Shown here: positions 33,401 through 43,100 of the stretch, in pieces
Layout of the letters: each line of letters begins with the position of its first letter
Numbering within the stretch: position 1 is the first letter of the stretch
Assembly: GCA_016858145.1 (NCBI GenBank)
Contig: JAEHOE010000002.1
Span: 434,001 to 498,000 of the forward strand
DNA: 64,000 nucleotides
Origin: Edaphochlamys debaryana
Lineage: Eukaryota; Chlorophyta; Chlorophyceae; Chlamydomonadales
Direction: 5' to 3'
Program-made: the position numbers and the translations under genes
Notes under the pieces: generated by a model
The model's database searches: none
Told to the model about the DNA's origin: nothing
The model's input: the letters and a program-made list of their open reading frames with translations, nothing else

Positions 33401-35808
33401 TAAAGATACCACATGGGACTCCAAGGCATGCACTGGTCGGGTCATCTGAGCAAACCTTCCCGTCACCGATGGTCAAAAATCCAGCTCCTGCATGAGTAGT
33501 CAGTTATGCTCAGCAGACAGCTTGGAGTACGTGGAGAAGTCACCAAAACAGATAGCGTCCTTGCGCACGCGGAACAGGCAAACGATGCATGGCTTCACAC
33601 ACGCCTACCCATAATAGGAGGCGATGGTGGCGAAGGTGGCACTGCACATACATACGTGAACCAACATTCACCGGGAAGCAATCAATGCCCACGAGTTTAG
33701 GTTACCTGGACGGGGCCCCTCCCGTAGAACCAGTGCGGGCTGTTTTTTTTGCTTATTATCTATTTTATGCATCATACACAGGCATGCATGCACCTATGTC
33801 AGCAGCAACTTACAAGGTGGAGTGTCCCTGCAGCGGTCTGTTGGTGGAGCGTGACAACCGTCAAGCAACGAAACTTGCTACATTGGCTGGTCTGATGTGC
33901 CTGTAGTTATTGCAGGTAAGCCAACCCACCGCGTTCAGACCATACCAGCTGGCCATACCTGGGGGTCGGGGGCATTGGTTATCCGAACCGCAGGCGCCAG
34001 CAAAGCCTCCTAGAACAATAGTTCGTACGTTGGGCTTACCGGTTGATGAGTCTCAAACTTCTGCTCGGAGTAAGGATCTGGTGGGCAGATAGGGGTTTGT
34101 ATGCATCTCAACAGATCACTTCGCACGCACACAATCAAGCAAAGTTCCTCTGCTTCAACTGCTGTGAGCCTTACCAGACGGAAAGGCCCTTTTTCGATGC
34201 CAGCGTTCCAATAGCATCGGCTGAGAAAAAATGATCCCTGGCCGCCAGTGGTTATTTCAGCTGTGTCACTCCGCCATACCTCCTGTGCACAAACCCAAAC
34301 CCAGCGTCGTGGGCCACTGTGCAAGCAATGACGTATGAAGCCGCCAGGAAACAAAGGGCGGACCAGCCAGGCGTAGGGTCAGTACCTTGTATTGGCTCTG
34401 TGGCATTGACGCTTCTCCTATGGGCATCGAAAAGGTGCGATGATAAAAGCAATTACTTCATACACTTATCATCACGTGCATCCAACCCTACCGACGGCAA
34501 TAGTCATCACCCCACTCGGTTTGATGAGTAGTCTTGCAGCGCTGCAGCAGAAGCCACCCGGGTACCAGTTGGGTGAATCATCACTTATCATCACGTATGC
34601 AGTGTATGCAGTGGGCGTCAGTGGGGAGTGTGATGGTGCGCACCTGATTCCAGTAAGTGAAACATTCTGCCCGATGGAAGGCAGGCAGGAGTAGCAGGAG
34701 GTCAGACACGTTCAAAGTGTTCTGTATGCTAGCACATAGTGCAGACTTCAAGCAAGTGTAGCAAGTGTCTCGCCTTCAAGCCAATGTGAGTAGTATAGCT
34801 CCAGGAACCTGTAGTACTTGTGCTCAAGGTCTCCAGTTGTAGTCCATTGGGCCCTCTGAAAGCTTGCCAGATGCGGAATTGCAGCCTCTGGTCTGCAATA
34901 ATGCAGCGTGGGCCTTAAAGGAATAAGGGCTGGGTGCGGATCCCTTTACATGTCACTCAAGCGCGCATTGATCTGCACAGGAAAGTTGATCTCTACCATA
35001 ATTATCAGCAAACCCGCCAAGAGTTATCCATTCTAGGCACGGCCCCTGGCGCCCAAGTGCGTTCGTCATGAGGTGGCTCTTGCCGCTGACCCTGTCGGAT
35101 GCGTAATGTAGCAGCTGCTACATATGCTACATTCTACTGTGCGATTGATTGGCACGTTGGCAGCCATAACTTGTACCCTCGCTCGCTCCCCACTTACTAG
35201 CGGGGCGTATGCCTGGGTAGCCAAGATCTAAGCATCGACAGCAAGCGAGCGAGGGATGGGGTCGATGGGGACGAGGCAAATCGATGTGTCAATCTCACAG
35301 CCATCACATCACAGTGTCCTAGCCTCAACGCTTACGAAGTGCATGCGAAAGCCATATGCATGCAAGGCTTTCTGCTTTATCAGCGATTATGAGCGCACAT
35401 ACATGAACATGGATCCGACGGCAGGGGGATGGTGTCCATATATGACTTGAGACTAAGGTCAAGGAGGCCGTTTCTTGCAGACCACGTGCAGTCGACCGTG
35501 TCCGCTGGGAAGCTTGAGCTTGAAACCAACTGATACCTAGCTGTGGCGTGCGTGTCATAGATAGATGATGACGTTGTGTTGAAGGAGTGCACCAATAGCA
35601 CCAACGATCGAAAGATGGCCAGTGCAACAGTCAGGGCACAAGGAAGAACAAAAAGGAAGCAAGGTGTAGATACTTATTGACGACAATTATGAGCCAGGTA
35701 GGTCGGATGAATACCTAGCAAGTCAAACATACCTACCTTCAGCGGGGGGCGCAGGCGGCACAGGCGGCAACGGCGGTGGCCTGGGCGGCTGCGACGCTGA
35801 AAAGCTTC
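24431..35808 (-). CDS. Modular bulb-lectin / Cys-rich / Ser-Pro type I membrane protein, 5' end unresolved
   Basis: Eighteen exons join in one frame from 33958 to the stop at 24431 (1465 residues): 33958-33930, 33827-33814, 33739-33706, 33487-33380, 33190-33001, 32892-32651, 32481-32341, 32213-32120, 31986-31785, 31635-31563, 31481-30987, 30638-29682, 28736-28482, 28336-28097, 27151-26897, 26763-26539, 25613-25359, 25020-24431. Upstream exons 35808-35737 (Pro-rich) and about 35504-35403 are likely; 34060-35403 is uncertain and the signal peptide was not found. Domains: bulb-type (B_lectin) units with LQQSDGNLVLADREK...YWASGT, SLRLVSDGSFGLWGN and VLGGDGLLGLYRS, alternating with four-Cys modules (C-x(6-8)-C-x3-C...CN); a 319-codon (Ser-Pro)n stalk; three identical-plan 85-residue six-Cys exons alternating with Ser-Pro exons; a nine-Cys module; one TM helix (VALIVGCAAAGLVVAGATVI); a ~30-residue basic tail. 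Many N-glycosylation sites. Probably a cell-surface or wall adhesin/receptor (inference). Confidence 0.8.
25216..29900 (-). repeat. Tandem duplication of a ~1.55-kb exon cassette (six-Cys exon + Ser-Pro exon)
   Basis: The start motif GCCTG(A/C)GTGGGGTTAAGGGAAC occurs at 25216, 26762 and 28335 (spacing 1546 and 1573). Each unit carries one 255-bp six-Cys exon (25359-25613, 26897-27151, 28482-28736) and flanking Ser-Pro sequence. Units two and three are almost identical, including introns (about 27152-28030 versus 28737-29615), so the last duplication is recent. The oldest unit lacks a usable Ser-Pro exon near 25217. Confidence 0.85.
30725..30748. repeat. Telomere-like motif inside an intron
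   Basis: GTTTAGGGTAACCCTAAACC plus CCTAA: plant-type TTTAGGG and its complement meet head to head around a GTAAC centre, within an intron of the lectin gene. Too short to be a functional telomere; it may mark a repaired break. Confidence 0.5.
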
Positions 35809-36852
35809 CTGCGTACCAGTAGTGGGCAACCAAGGAACATGCATGTATGGGTCACGCGTGATGCGAGCTAGATAACTAGCTTGATGGGTAGGGTTATATA
35901 TGTGCGGGTGGGTGGGGGCTACACTACTGTCACGCTCAGGGGACAGATAGAACAGCTAGCGCGGTCAAGGTGGACGGTGATATGCGCAGACAAGCATGAT
36001 GCGGGCTTAAGGGCCGCCTTCACGGGATAGCCCAAGCAACGCGCCGTACAGCTCCTACGTACATACCCGAAGCTAGTCTACCAGTCTGTCTAGGGGCGGG
36101 TGAGCGTGTCGATCGAGGGGTGTGCGTAGTGTGCGTGCGTGAAGAGCGGGAGCGCCCGGCGGGTCCTAGTAGTCTTGCGCATGCACAGGGGCCCTGTGCG
36201 CCTAGGTTGGGGCCCCAGTATGCTCAGACCGTCGAGCACGGCGCAAATGACGGAGCATGTATGGCCCTGTCAATCAAGTGCGTGGTTGGGGCGGCAGAGC
36301 ACTGGTTGAGCGGACTCAGGCTACTCAGGCACTGGTCCTGTCGCTTCATCCTGCACCTACCGCCCTGCCCCGCCTTCCCGCGACCCAGGGCGAGGTACCA
36401 CCCGCTCAGACCCCCGGCAGAGCACGGTGAAAGAGGGTGGAGCGAGCACAGGCTTGCAAGGACGCGCGCGGGAAGGCAATCTAGGCAATCGGCTGTACAG
36501 TCGTCGTCCTGTGTATCATGTTGTGTCGGCAGGGGTCTCGGTGGTGCTATCTAGTGGTGCGCATAGTGTACATAGTGCGCAGGAGTGGTAAGGCAGGCCG
36601 CACGCAGTCGGACGCGCGCATGCAGGTAATGCAGGCGGGGCAAGAGGCTGCTTGTGGGTGTAGCAGGTCTAGCGGGTCGTTGTCTTGACCTGCGGTTATC
36701 CTGCGCGCACCGACACCTCCCTGATCCTAGGCGCCCTTATTAGCGCCCTTGTCCCCGCCTCCGCCACTCCTGCCCCCCGCCTTGCCGCCGCCACCGCTAC
36801 TCGGGTGGGGTAGCTCGGCGCGCGGGGTGCGTGGGGGAGAGGGGGCTGGAGG
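35809..36852. other. Upstream region of the lectin receptor gene
   Basis: No convincing coding exon was found. A TATATAA box on the minus strand at about 35893-35900 lies roughly 85 bp upstream of the first assigned exon. The frame of that exon has a stop and no ATG directly upstream, so a start exon (with signal peptide) should lie in or beyond this stretch. Confidence 0.35.
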
Positions 36853-37262
36853 CAGTGTTGCTATCATGTTACAAAGTGACAACTACGGATGGACGTTAGA
36901 ACATTCGGCCGTTACCACCGGAAAGTTCTGGCAGAATGTAGCTTATCCGCTGAAATGACGCAAAAGTTCTGCCCGCCATGGAACATTTTTCCTCCGCAAG
37001 GCCCGAACGTTCTGGCCCAGGGCCGCGCCCCTGTCTTGCTTTTCGCGTACCCTCGTCGCCCGTTTCTCCTTCCCCCTGCCTTGGCAGTGTCGGATGCTCT
37101 ATCTGCGGGGTGTAGGAGGCCAAGCCAGGGCCTGCCAGGGGTAGGCAGCTGAGGCGGAGGGTACTCACAACGTGGGATAGGACTAAGGACTGGTCGGGGG
37201 ATACGATACGAGAGCCTGCGGGCTGCAGCTTCGGGGGCGTAGTCGTATCCCGGATACACTTT

Positions 37263-37450
37263 GGGGGCCGGCGGGATGCAGCTTGAGGGGCAAGCCTGGC
37301 AGCGGGGATGCAGGTTGGGGGCCGGCGGGATGCGACTGCGGGGGCAAGCCTGGCAGCGGGGATGCAGGTTGGGGACCGGCGGGATGCGACTGCGGAGGCA
37401 AACTCTGCAGCTGAGATGCAGGTTGGGGGCCGGCGGGATGCAGGTTCGCA
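37263..37450. repeat. 54-bp tandem repeat inside the hAT-like element
   Basis: GGGG(G/A)CCGGCGGGATGC starts units at 37263, 37317, 37371 and 37425, spacing exactly 54. The GGGATGCAGGTTGGGG core also appears in the second array at 38211-38360. Confidence 0.85.
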
Positions 37451-38210
37451 AGGGCGTGCCAAAACGCTCTCCATAGCCTTACCCCGTTTCCCCCCTCCCA
37501 GCCCTGGGCCCCCGGGCCCCCGAGCCCCCTCCCCGCCCTTTCCCCTCCGGCCCCTTCCGGCCCATGGCGTTAGTGCAAACGACACGCGCCATACACGCGT
37601 GTACGCCGCGCCCATTTCCATAGTCTGCATTCCTTACGGTATGTAGCCTTGTGGTCTGATGGGTACGCTGTCTGATCCAGCCCACAAGCCCCGGCGCAGA
37701 AAGTTCGACGGCGTGCAACGTGCAAGTCCGGCCTCTTGTGATCTATCTCCGTGCTCTCCGGCGTTCTCTGCGATAGCCCGGTGGTCGCAGGTGGTAGCCG
37801 AGCCCGCTGAACGCGCCTGGTTGACTTTTGGCTGTGGGCGAACCATTGGTTCGCGGTCAAGCTTCTATTGATTACAGCCCCGGAGCCGCCTAGCGGACCA
37901 ACGAAGGTTCCCTGGTACTATCTACCCATCGCTGTGGCCAAAGAGGTCGGAGAATCGCAGTCTGGCCACAGGAGCGATCGCAGCTGGTTGCTGCTTGTTT
38001 AGCCTGCCTCCGCCCCAGCGCGGTTGTCGCGGGCTATAGACTCCCAAACTCGGTGGCGCATTGCAGCACTACGCAGTGACCCTGGTGGTGTACGTCGGCA
38101 CGGTGTTTGGTCGGCGTGTTACTTAAGCAAACAAGAGAAACGCCAATCAGCCTGAGCGTAAAGCGTGGGCGGGAGCGGGAAGGGGAAAGGGGGCGGAGGG
38201 AAGTGCTGGG

Positions 38211-38360
38211 GCCGAGTGCCTAGCCGGGATGCAAGTTCACGAGGGCCAGGATGTACGGGATGCAAGTGCCGGGGCCGAGTGCCTAGCCGGGATGCAAGTT
38301 CACGGGGGCCGGGATGCAAGTGCCGGGGCCGAGTGCCTAGCGGGGATGCAAGTTGGGCCG
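38211..38360. repeat. 54/63-bp tandem repeat near the right end of the hAT-like element
   Basis: GCCGAGTGCCTAGC starts units at 38211, 38274 and 38328 (spacing 63 and 54). Each carries GGGATGCAAGTTCACG or a variant, related to the 37263 array, so the two subterminal arrays share an origin. Confidence 0.75.
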
Positions 38361-38636
38361 ACCAGAACTTTCGCGGGGATAGAAGTTCATTCAGGGCGTC
38401 CTGAGTATCCTCCAGCTGAGGTGAACGGGTGCAGGGGGGAACGGGCGGGTCACGTCACGCAGGTGCGTGTGAGCAGGGCCCCACCTCCGCTGCATCGAAA
38501 CTCTCAGGAAGGTGTTCTGGCCGTAATACTTTGACCGCTAGCGGCGCAAAAGTTTTGTCAGCCACAGCCAGTCGGCCAGGAAAGTTCTGGGATTTCAGAA
38601 CCCTTCGCCACGGAAGATAGCAACACTGGCTGGAGG

Positions 38637-40021
38637 GAATATCTGAAGTGCTGCATGCACACCCGTCGTACGGCAGGCGTGGTACGGCAGCTAGGACATC
38701 CTCGTCCGAGCCTGCGCTCGCGGCTAACCGGTTATACCGATACTACACTTGGTTGCGCTATGAGCTCAGCCTCGGACGATTATCTCCTAGGGGTGCCCCG
38801 GCCGGCTGAAAAAGGCCGATGTCCGGGGACTGCCTCATCAGTCAAGTTCGCATACCTAAGCGACCTAAGTACGTAAGCGACCTAAGTACCTAAGCGACCT
38901 AGGCCTGTCTAGTTCGAGAGCACTGGTAAGCAAGAATGCTAGCGACTATCGAGTGCATCACAAGACCGCTCCCACACTCGCTGGGACTCCGGCGGACGGA
39001 GGCGAACTACGGCGGGATTTCAGCCCGACGTCGCCCGACGTCGCACACATAAGTCCGCCGCGAACTCCGCCAACGCTCACCGTCTGGGCAGATTAACATC
39101 ATAAATGTGTATGTTGCCAGCAGCAGCAGTGTCCGTTGCGGCCATGAGGCAGGCTTGCGCGGTGGCACCATCTACGAATGTGCGTTTATTTTGTGCCAGC
39201 AGACGACGTCCTCCGAACCGATGGCTGCGACGACTCTAGCCTTTGGACACGATATGCTTCAGGACAGCCTTCGCAAAGCTTGAGCGAAGGAGTTGGAGTT
39301 ACTTGGCATACATAGATGCGATGTATGAACTGGTGCACTAGCCTTGTTCACTACGTAGAGGCTTCTCCTGGTCACGGGTACTTTGTCCATATGCAGCTCT
39401 TTGGGGCGGTGTCTGGACCGCCTCTTCATGTCCCCAGGCGTGCACGCATGCACACGCTTCCCAATCCCAGTGCGAGCACTACGAGCACACACGCGGCAGT
39501 GTCCAAAGCGCCCACAAAGCAGTCATCGAGAATGGCCAAACTGTCCATTCCGCTCAGCTCCTCTGTTCACAGCCCTCCAGTGCCCTCACTTTTGGATCAG
39601 TCTTCCGCGTCATTCATCGGCGCCCGCCCCCCCTCCTCAACCCTGCAAGCAAACCGGTCACCTCCCGCGCCACCCCCAACCCCCCCCCACCTCCACCCCC
39701 CCACCTCCACACACCCCCCGTCCAGGGATGCTATCTTCTGTTGGCCGAAGTGCGGAGGGCCAGGCACTTTTAGGCCCTGGCCAGTGGCAAAAGTGCGAAA
39801 TAAAGCGGGCGTCCCTTTGCAGCCTCAAACCAGGGGGGGGCGCGGGGGGGGGGGACAAAAGCTTCGCACCCCATGCCACAAAAGTTCCTGACCTCCTTAC
39901 CCACCCACGCACGGCAACCTCCTTCATTCCTGCATCTACGTACTGCTCTCGCTCCATATTTGCTATCGTGGGGGCTCGTTGTGCATGTGTGGGTGCACAC
40001 GCATGCAGGCACCGGCCTTTC
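38637..40021. other. Intergenic; dispersed repeat copy and 17-bp repeats, no gene
   Basis: 38650-38840 is an inverted relative of 46840-46995: shared GGCAGCTAGGACA(T/C)CCTCGTCC and CTAGGGGTGCCCCGGCC. This copy carries about 70 extra bases between the two halves. Three units of a 17-bp repeat (AAGCGACCTAAGTACST) follow at about 38858-38905. Nothing coding is convincing up to the PQQ-gene 3' end. Confidence 0.5.
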
Positions 40022-40026
40022 TTACA
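40022..40026 (-). terminator. Candidate poly(A) signal of the PQQ-propeller gene
   Basis: TTACA on the plus strand is TGTAA on the minus strand, the usual Chlamydomonas polyadenylation motif, about 150 bp after the stop at 40176-40178. Confidence 0.45.
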
Positions 40027-40175
40027 GCCCTCCGCGAAACGTGAGCCAGATGAAAGGCCGCCAGATCAGTTCGGTCTACCGTGCGTATCTAGCATTGTTC
40101 ACAGACAACCCCATGCCCTTGCTCGCCTAGCTCGCCACCGGAGGTGGGCTTTCGACATAACTTCAGCGTCATTCA

Positions 40176-43100
40176 TCAGCGCCCGCCCACCCTCCTCACC
40201 CGCGCAAATAGCTCCGGCTGCACAGGCAGCGCTGCAGCCACCCCGTTCTGCTGCCCCGCCGCTGCCGCCTGCTGCTGCTGCTGCTGCTGTGCACCGTTCC
40301 CATTAACTAACCCCGCTCCGGCTCCGGCTCCGGCCCCTGCTCCGGCGCCGCCCCCCACATCCACCACCCGCACCGCCACCCCTGCCTCCGCGTCCATCAT
40401 CAGCCGCACCCTCCCGCCCCGCCCACCCGCACCCCCACCACCCCCACCACCCCCATCCTCCTCCGAGTCCGCCTCGTCCCCCTCCTCGCTCCCCACGTCG
40501 TGCGCCGCCACCTCCGCCACCGGCAGCGCCGACAGCCGCGTGTACGGCGCGTAGCGGTGCCGGCAGAACATGCGCCACGCTACCACCGACCCGAACCCCG
40601 CCACCACCACCGCCAGCTGAGCCAGCAGCAGCACGAAGACGATGTCGGTGCCCACGGACCGCGCGTGGCTGGCCCTACAGGGAGAGAGGGTGGGAGGGGG
40701 GGGGGGAGCGGGTCGGGAAGGGGAAGGTCAGGGGGAGCCAGCAGAAGCGCAAAGACAATGTCAGTGCCCACGGACCGGGCGTGGCTGGCAGGTTTCGCGG
40801 GTGAGAGAGGACGGGCTCGCTCCAAGACAGCCCGTGCGGATCCCACGGGAGCGTCAGACGCAGCACGCCCGCCTCGATTGTCGAGTCCGCTACCCCTTCC
40901 CCCCCACCCACCCCACCCTAAAGACGGCGCCCCGCACACCTGCATGCGTGCTCCACGTCAAAGCAAAACTGGAAGCTGCGCCCGGGGCCGAGGCCGTCGC
41001 CACCTCGCCCCGAGTCATAGTCTTTATAATCGGACCCGGAAGATAATGGCACGTTATCATCGCTGCGCTGTCGTCTCGTATCAGTGCCGCCAAGCATCGC
41101 AGCAGCAGCCGAGCCCGGCCGCTCGGCGTAATCCGGATCATGCTCATAGTCATTGGATTCTGGATTCAGAAGGTCGACGCCAGTCAAACAGCAGCGTTGC
41201 CCGGAGCACGAGTCGACGTACACCACACCCTCGCGTATGTCGTACGGCAGCATCGCCCGCCCCGGGCCCGGGCCGTACGACGGCGGCAGCGAGCGGTTGA
41301 CCGCCAGGCTGCCCTTGACGAGATCGATGCCGTACAAGTACGAATCGTCTGGGGGCGCGCCTGAGGACCGTACGACGACCATGCCAGACGCCTCGTCCAC
41401 AAAGTCCCATGGCTAGACGCACGGGGAGGGATCGGAAACATTGTCAGGCGGGAAAGGAAATGCAACGTGAGTGCACCGCACGCGGGAACACTGGTCTCGA
41501 GGCCCTTAAAGCAGGATTCAGCAGTTGAGGGAAAACTGGGATCCGGCAATCGCAATCAGGTTCCGACAAGGCGGCAGCACCCAGGGCAGAGCCTCTTGAG
41601 CCCAAGATCTAGTGTTTCAGACATGAAGCTGACGACCAGGGTTTCTGAGTACGACCTCCGGCCCGCATGTCCGCCCGTGGACGACCCGGTCTTCCCGAGC
41701 CAACCGCCCTTTCCTCCTTTCCCGCTTCACCCTTCCCAAGCTCAGCAGGCTTGGTCTAGCCTCACCTTGAGGGGGACCCCGGGGGGCAGCGGGAAGGTCC
41801 AGATTCTGTGCCGGGGGGCACACGGAGGGAGGGCTCAGGCCCGGCGGGGGGGCGCGCGGGGAAGACGGAGGGAGGTCTCACGCACGCCGGTTCAAGGGAC
41901 ATCGCCACCTAGCCCTATGCCCTTGGGCAGAGCGCCTCCCTGCCACGTCCCAGCCGGACGGAGGGACGCCCCAGGCATGTATGGGCCCAGTCCAGCGACT
42001 CGGTTCGAATACGGGTTCGAATACGGTACCCGACATTCCTGAAGGAGCAGACGCCGCCCCTGTCCCCCCTTCGCCGAACCTGCTGGTGACCGCACCCAAA
42101 TCTCCCCCCCCCACCCCCCACCCAAATTCATCAGCCCCTTCCCAGCCGCCCGCTCCCGCCCACCCGCTCCCGCCGTGGAGGGGCACCCCTCCCCGCCCAC
42201 CACCCTCCACACCCTCCAGCCTCCACCCACCTCTTCCCGGTCGCCCGCTCCAGAGCGTGCACCGCCCCCGCAGTGGCGAACACCACCGCCTCCGCCGTCA
42301 CCAGCGGTGCCAGCCCCGAGGCGCCCCCGGACACGGGGAAGCCCCCGCCTCCCCCGCCGCCGCCCCCGTCCTCCCCCAGCTTGGACCGCCACGCCACCTC
42401 CCCCGTGTCGGTGCCCACGGCATAAGCGCACAGCGGCGCAGCGGCGGGGGGGTCGTCGGGCTTGCGGCCCGCGCCGCTGGGGCCTCCGCCGCCGCCGGGG
42501 TCGCCGATGGGGTTGCGGCCAACGCCGCTGGGGCCCTGGGTAAGGGCACCGCCAGGGTGACCGCTGCCGCTGCTGCTGCGGCTGGGGTTGCGGCTGTTGC
42601 TGCTGGCGTCAGCGCCGCCGTCGGCTGCCGCGGGGAGGGCGGCAAGGTCCGCCGCGGGGTTGCGGGCGGGCGCAGACTCGGCGGAGGACCGCAGCGGGAA
42701 GCGCAGCGGCGACACGCCGCCCGGGCCGCCGCCGAGGTGCCGTACGCGTGCGCGCACGTACGGCGATGCCGTACCGCGCAGGCTCGCACGACCTCCAAGC
42801 GCGATCGCTGCCGCCGCCTTGCCAACCCACGCCGTGTCCTCCGACCCCACATCCCCCGCCGCTGCTCCCGACCCCGCTCCGCCGCCCGGCCCCGCCGCCT
42901 CTGCCTCCGCCTCCCCCGCCGCCTCTGCCTCCGCCTCCCCCGCCGCCGCCGCCTGCTCCGGGTCTCCGCAGGGGCAGCCGAAGAAGAAGCGCTTCCGTGC
43001 CACTGTGAGGGCGGTGCAGCCGCGGCCCGGGTCAGTGGAGGAGTCCACGCCCCGCCACAGCACCTTGCCGCTGGCTAGGTCCACGGCCTGACAGGGGGGG

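Larger units (their letters stand above)
36853..38628. mobile_element. Non-autonomous hAT-like element with perfect TIRs and 8-bp target duplication
   Basis: CAGTGTTGCTATC at 36853-36865 is matched by its exact reverse complement GATAGCAACACTG at 38616-38628. The element is flanked by the 8-bp direct repeat GCTGGAGG at 36845-36852 and 38629-38636. An 8-bp duplication and CAGTG ends are hAT hallmarks. The 1776-bp interior has no transposase and contains related tandem arrays (37263-37450 and 38211-38360), so it must rely on a transposase in trans. Confidence 0.85.

Noticed and set aside
24431..35808. Lectin/Ser-Pro gene as a sexual agglutinin (SAG1/SAD1)
   Set aside because: The (Ser-Pro) stalk is similar in kind, but agglutinins are not known to me to have bulb-lectin arrays with a C-terminal TM; naming would be guesswork.
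37263..38360. Regular 54-bp repeats as a CRISPR array
   Set aside because: Contiguous tandem units without unique spacers, inside a eukaryotic transposon with TIRs and target duplication.
42298..42852. Long Arg/Ala-rich frames overlapping PQQ exon 6 on both strands
   Set aside because: Out-of-frame reading of high-GC coding sequence; the PQQ frame joins exactly with all neighbouring exons.
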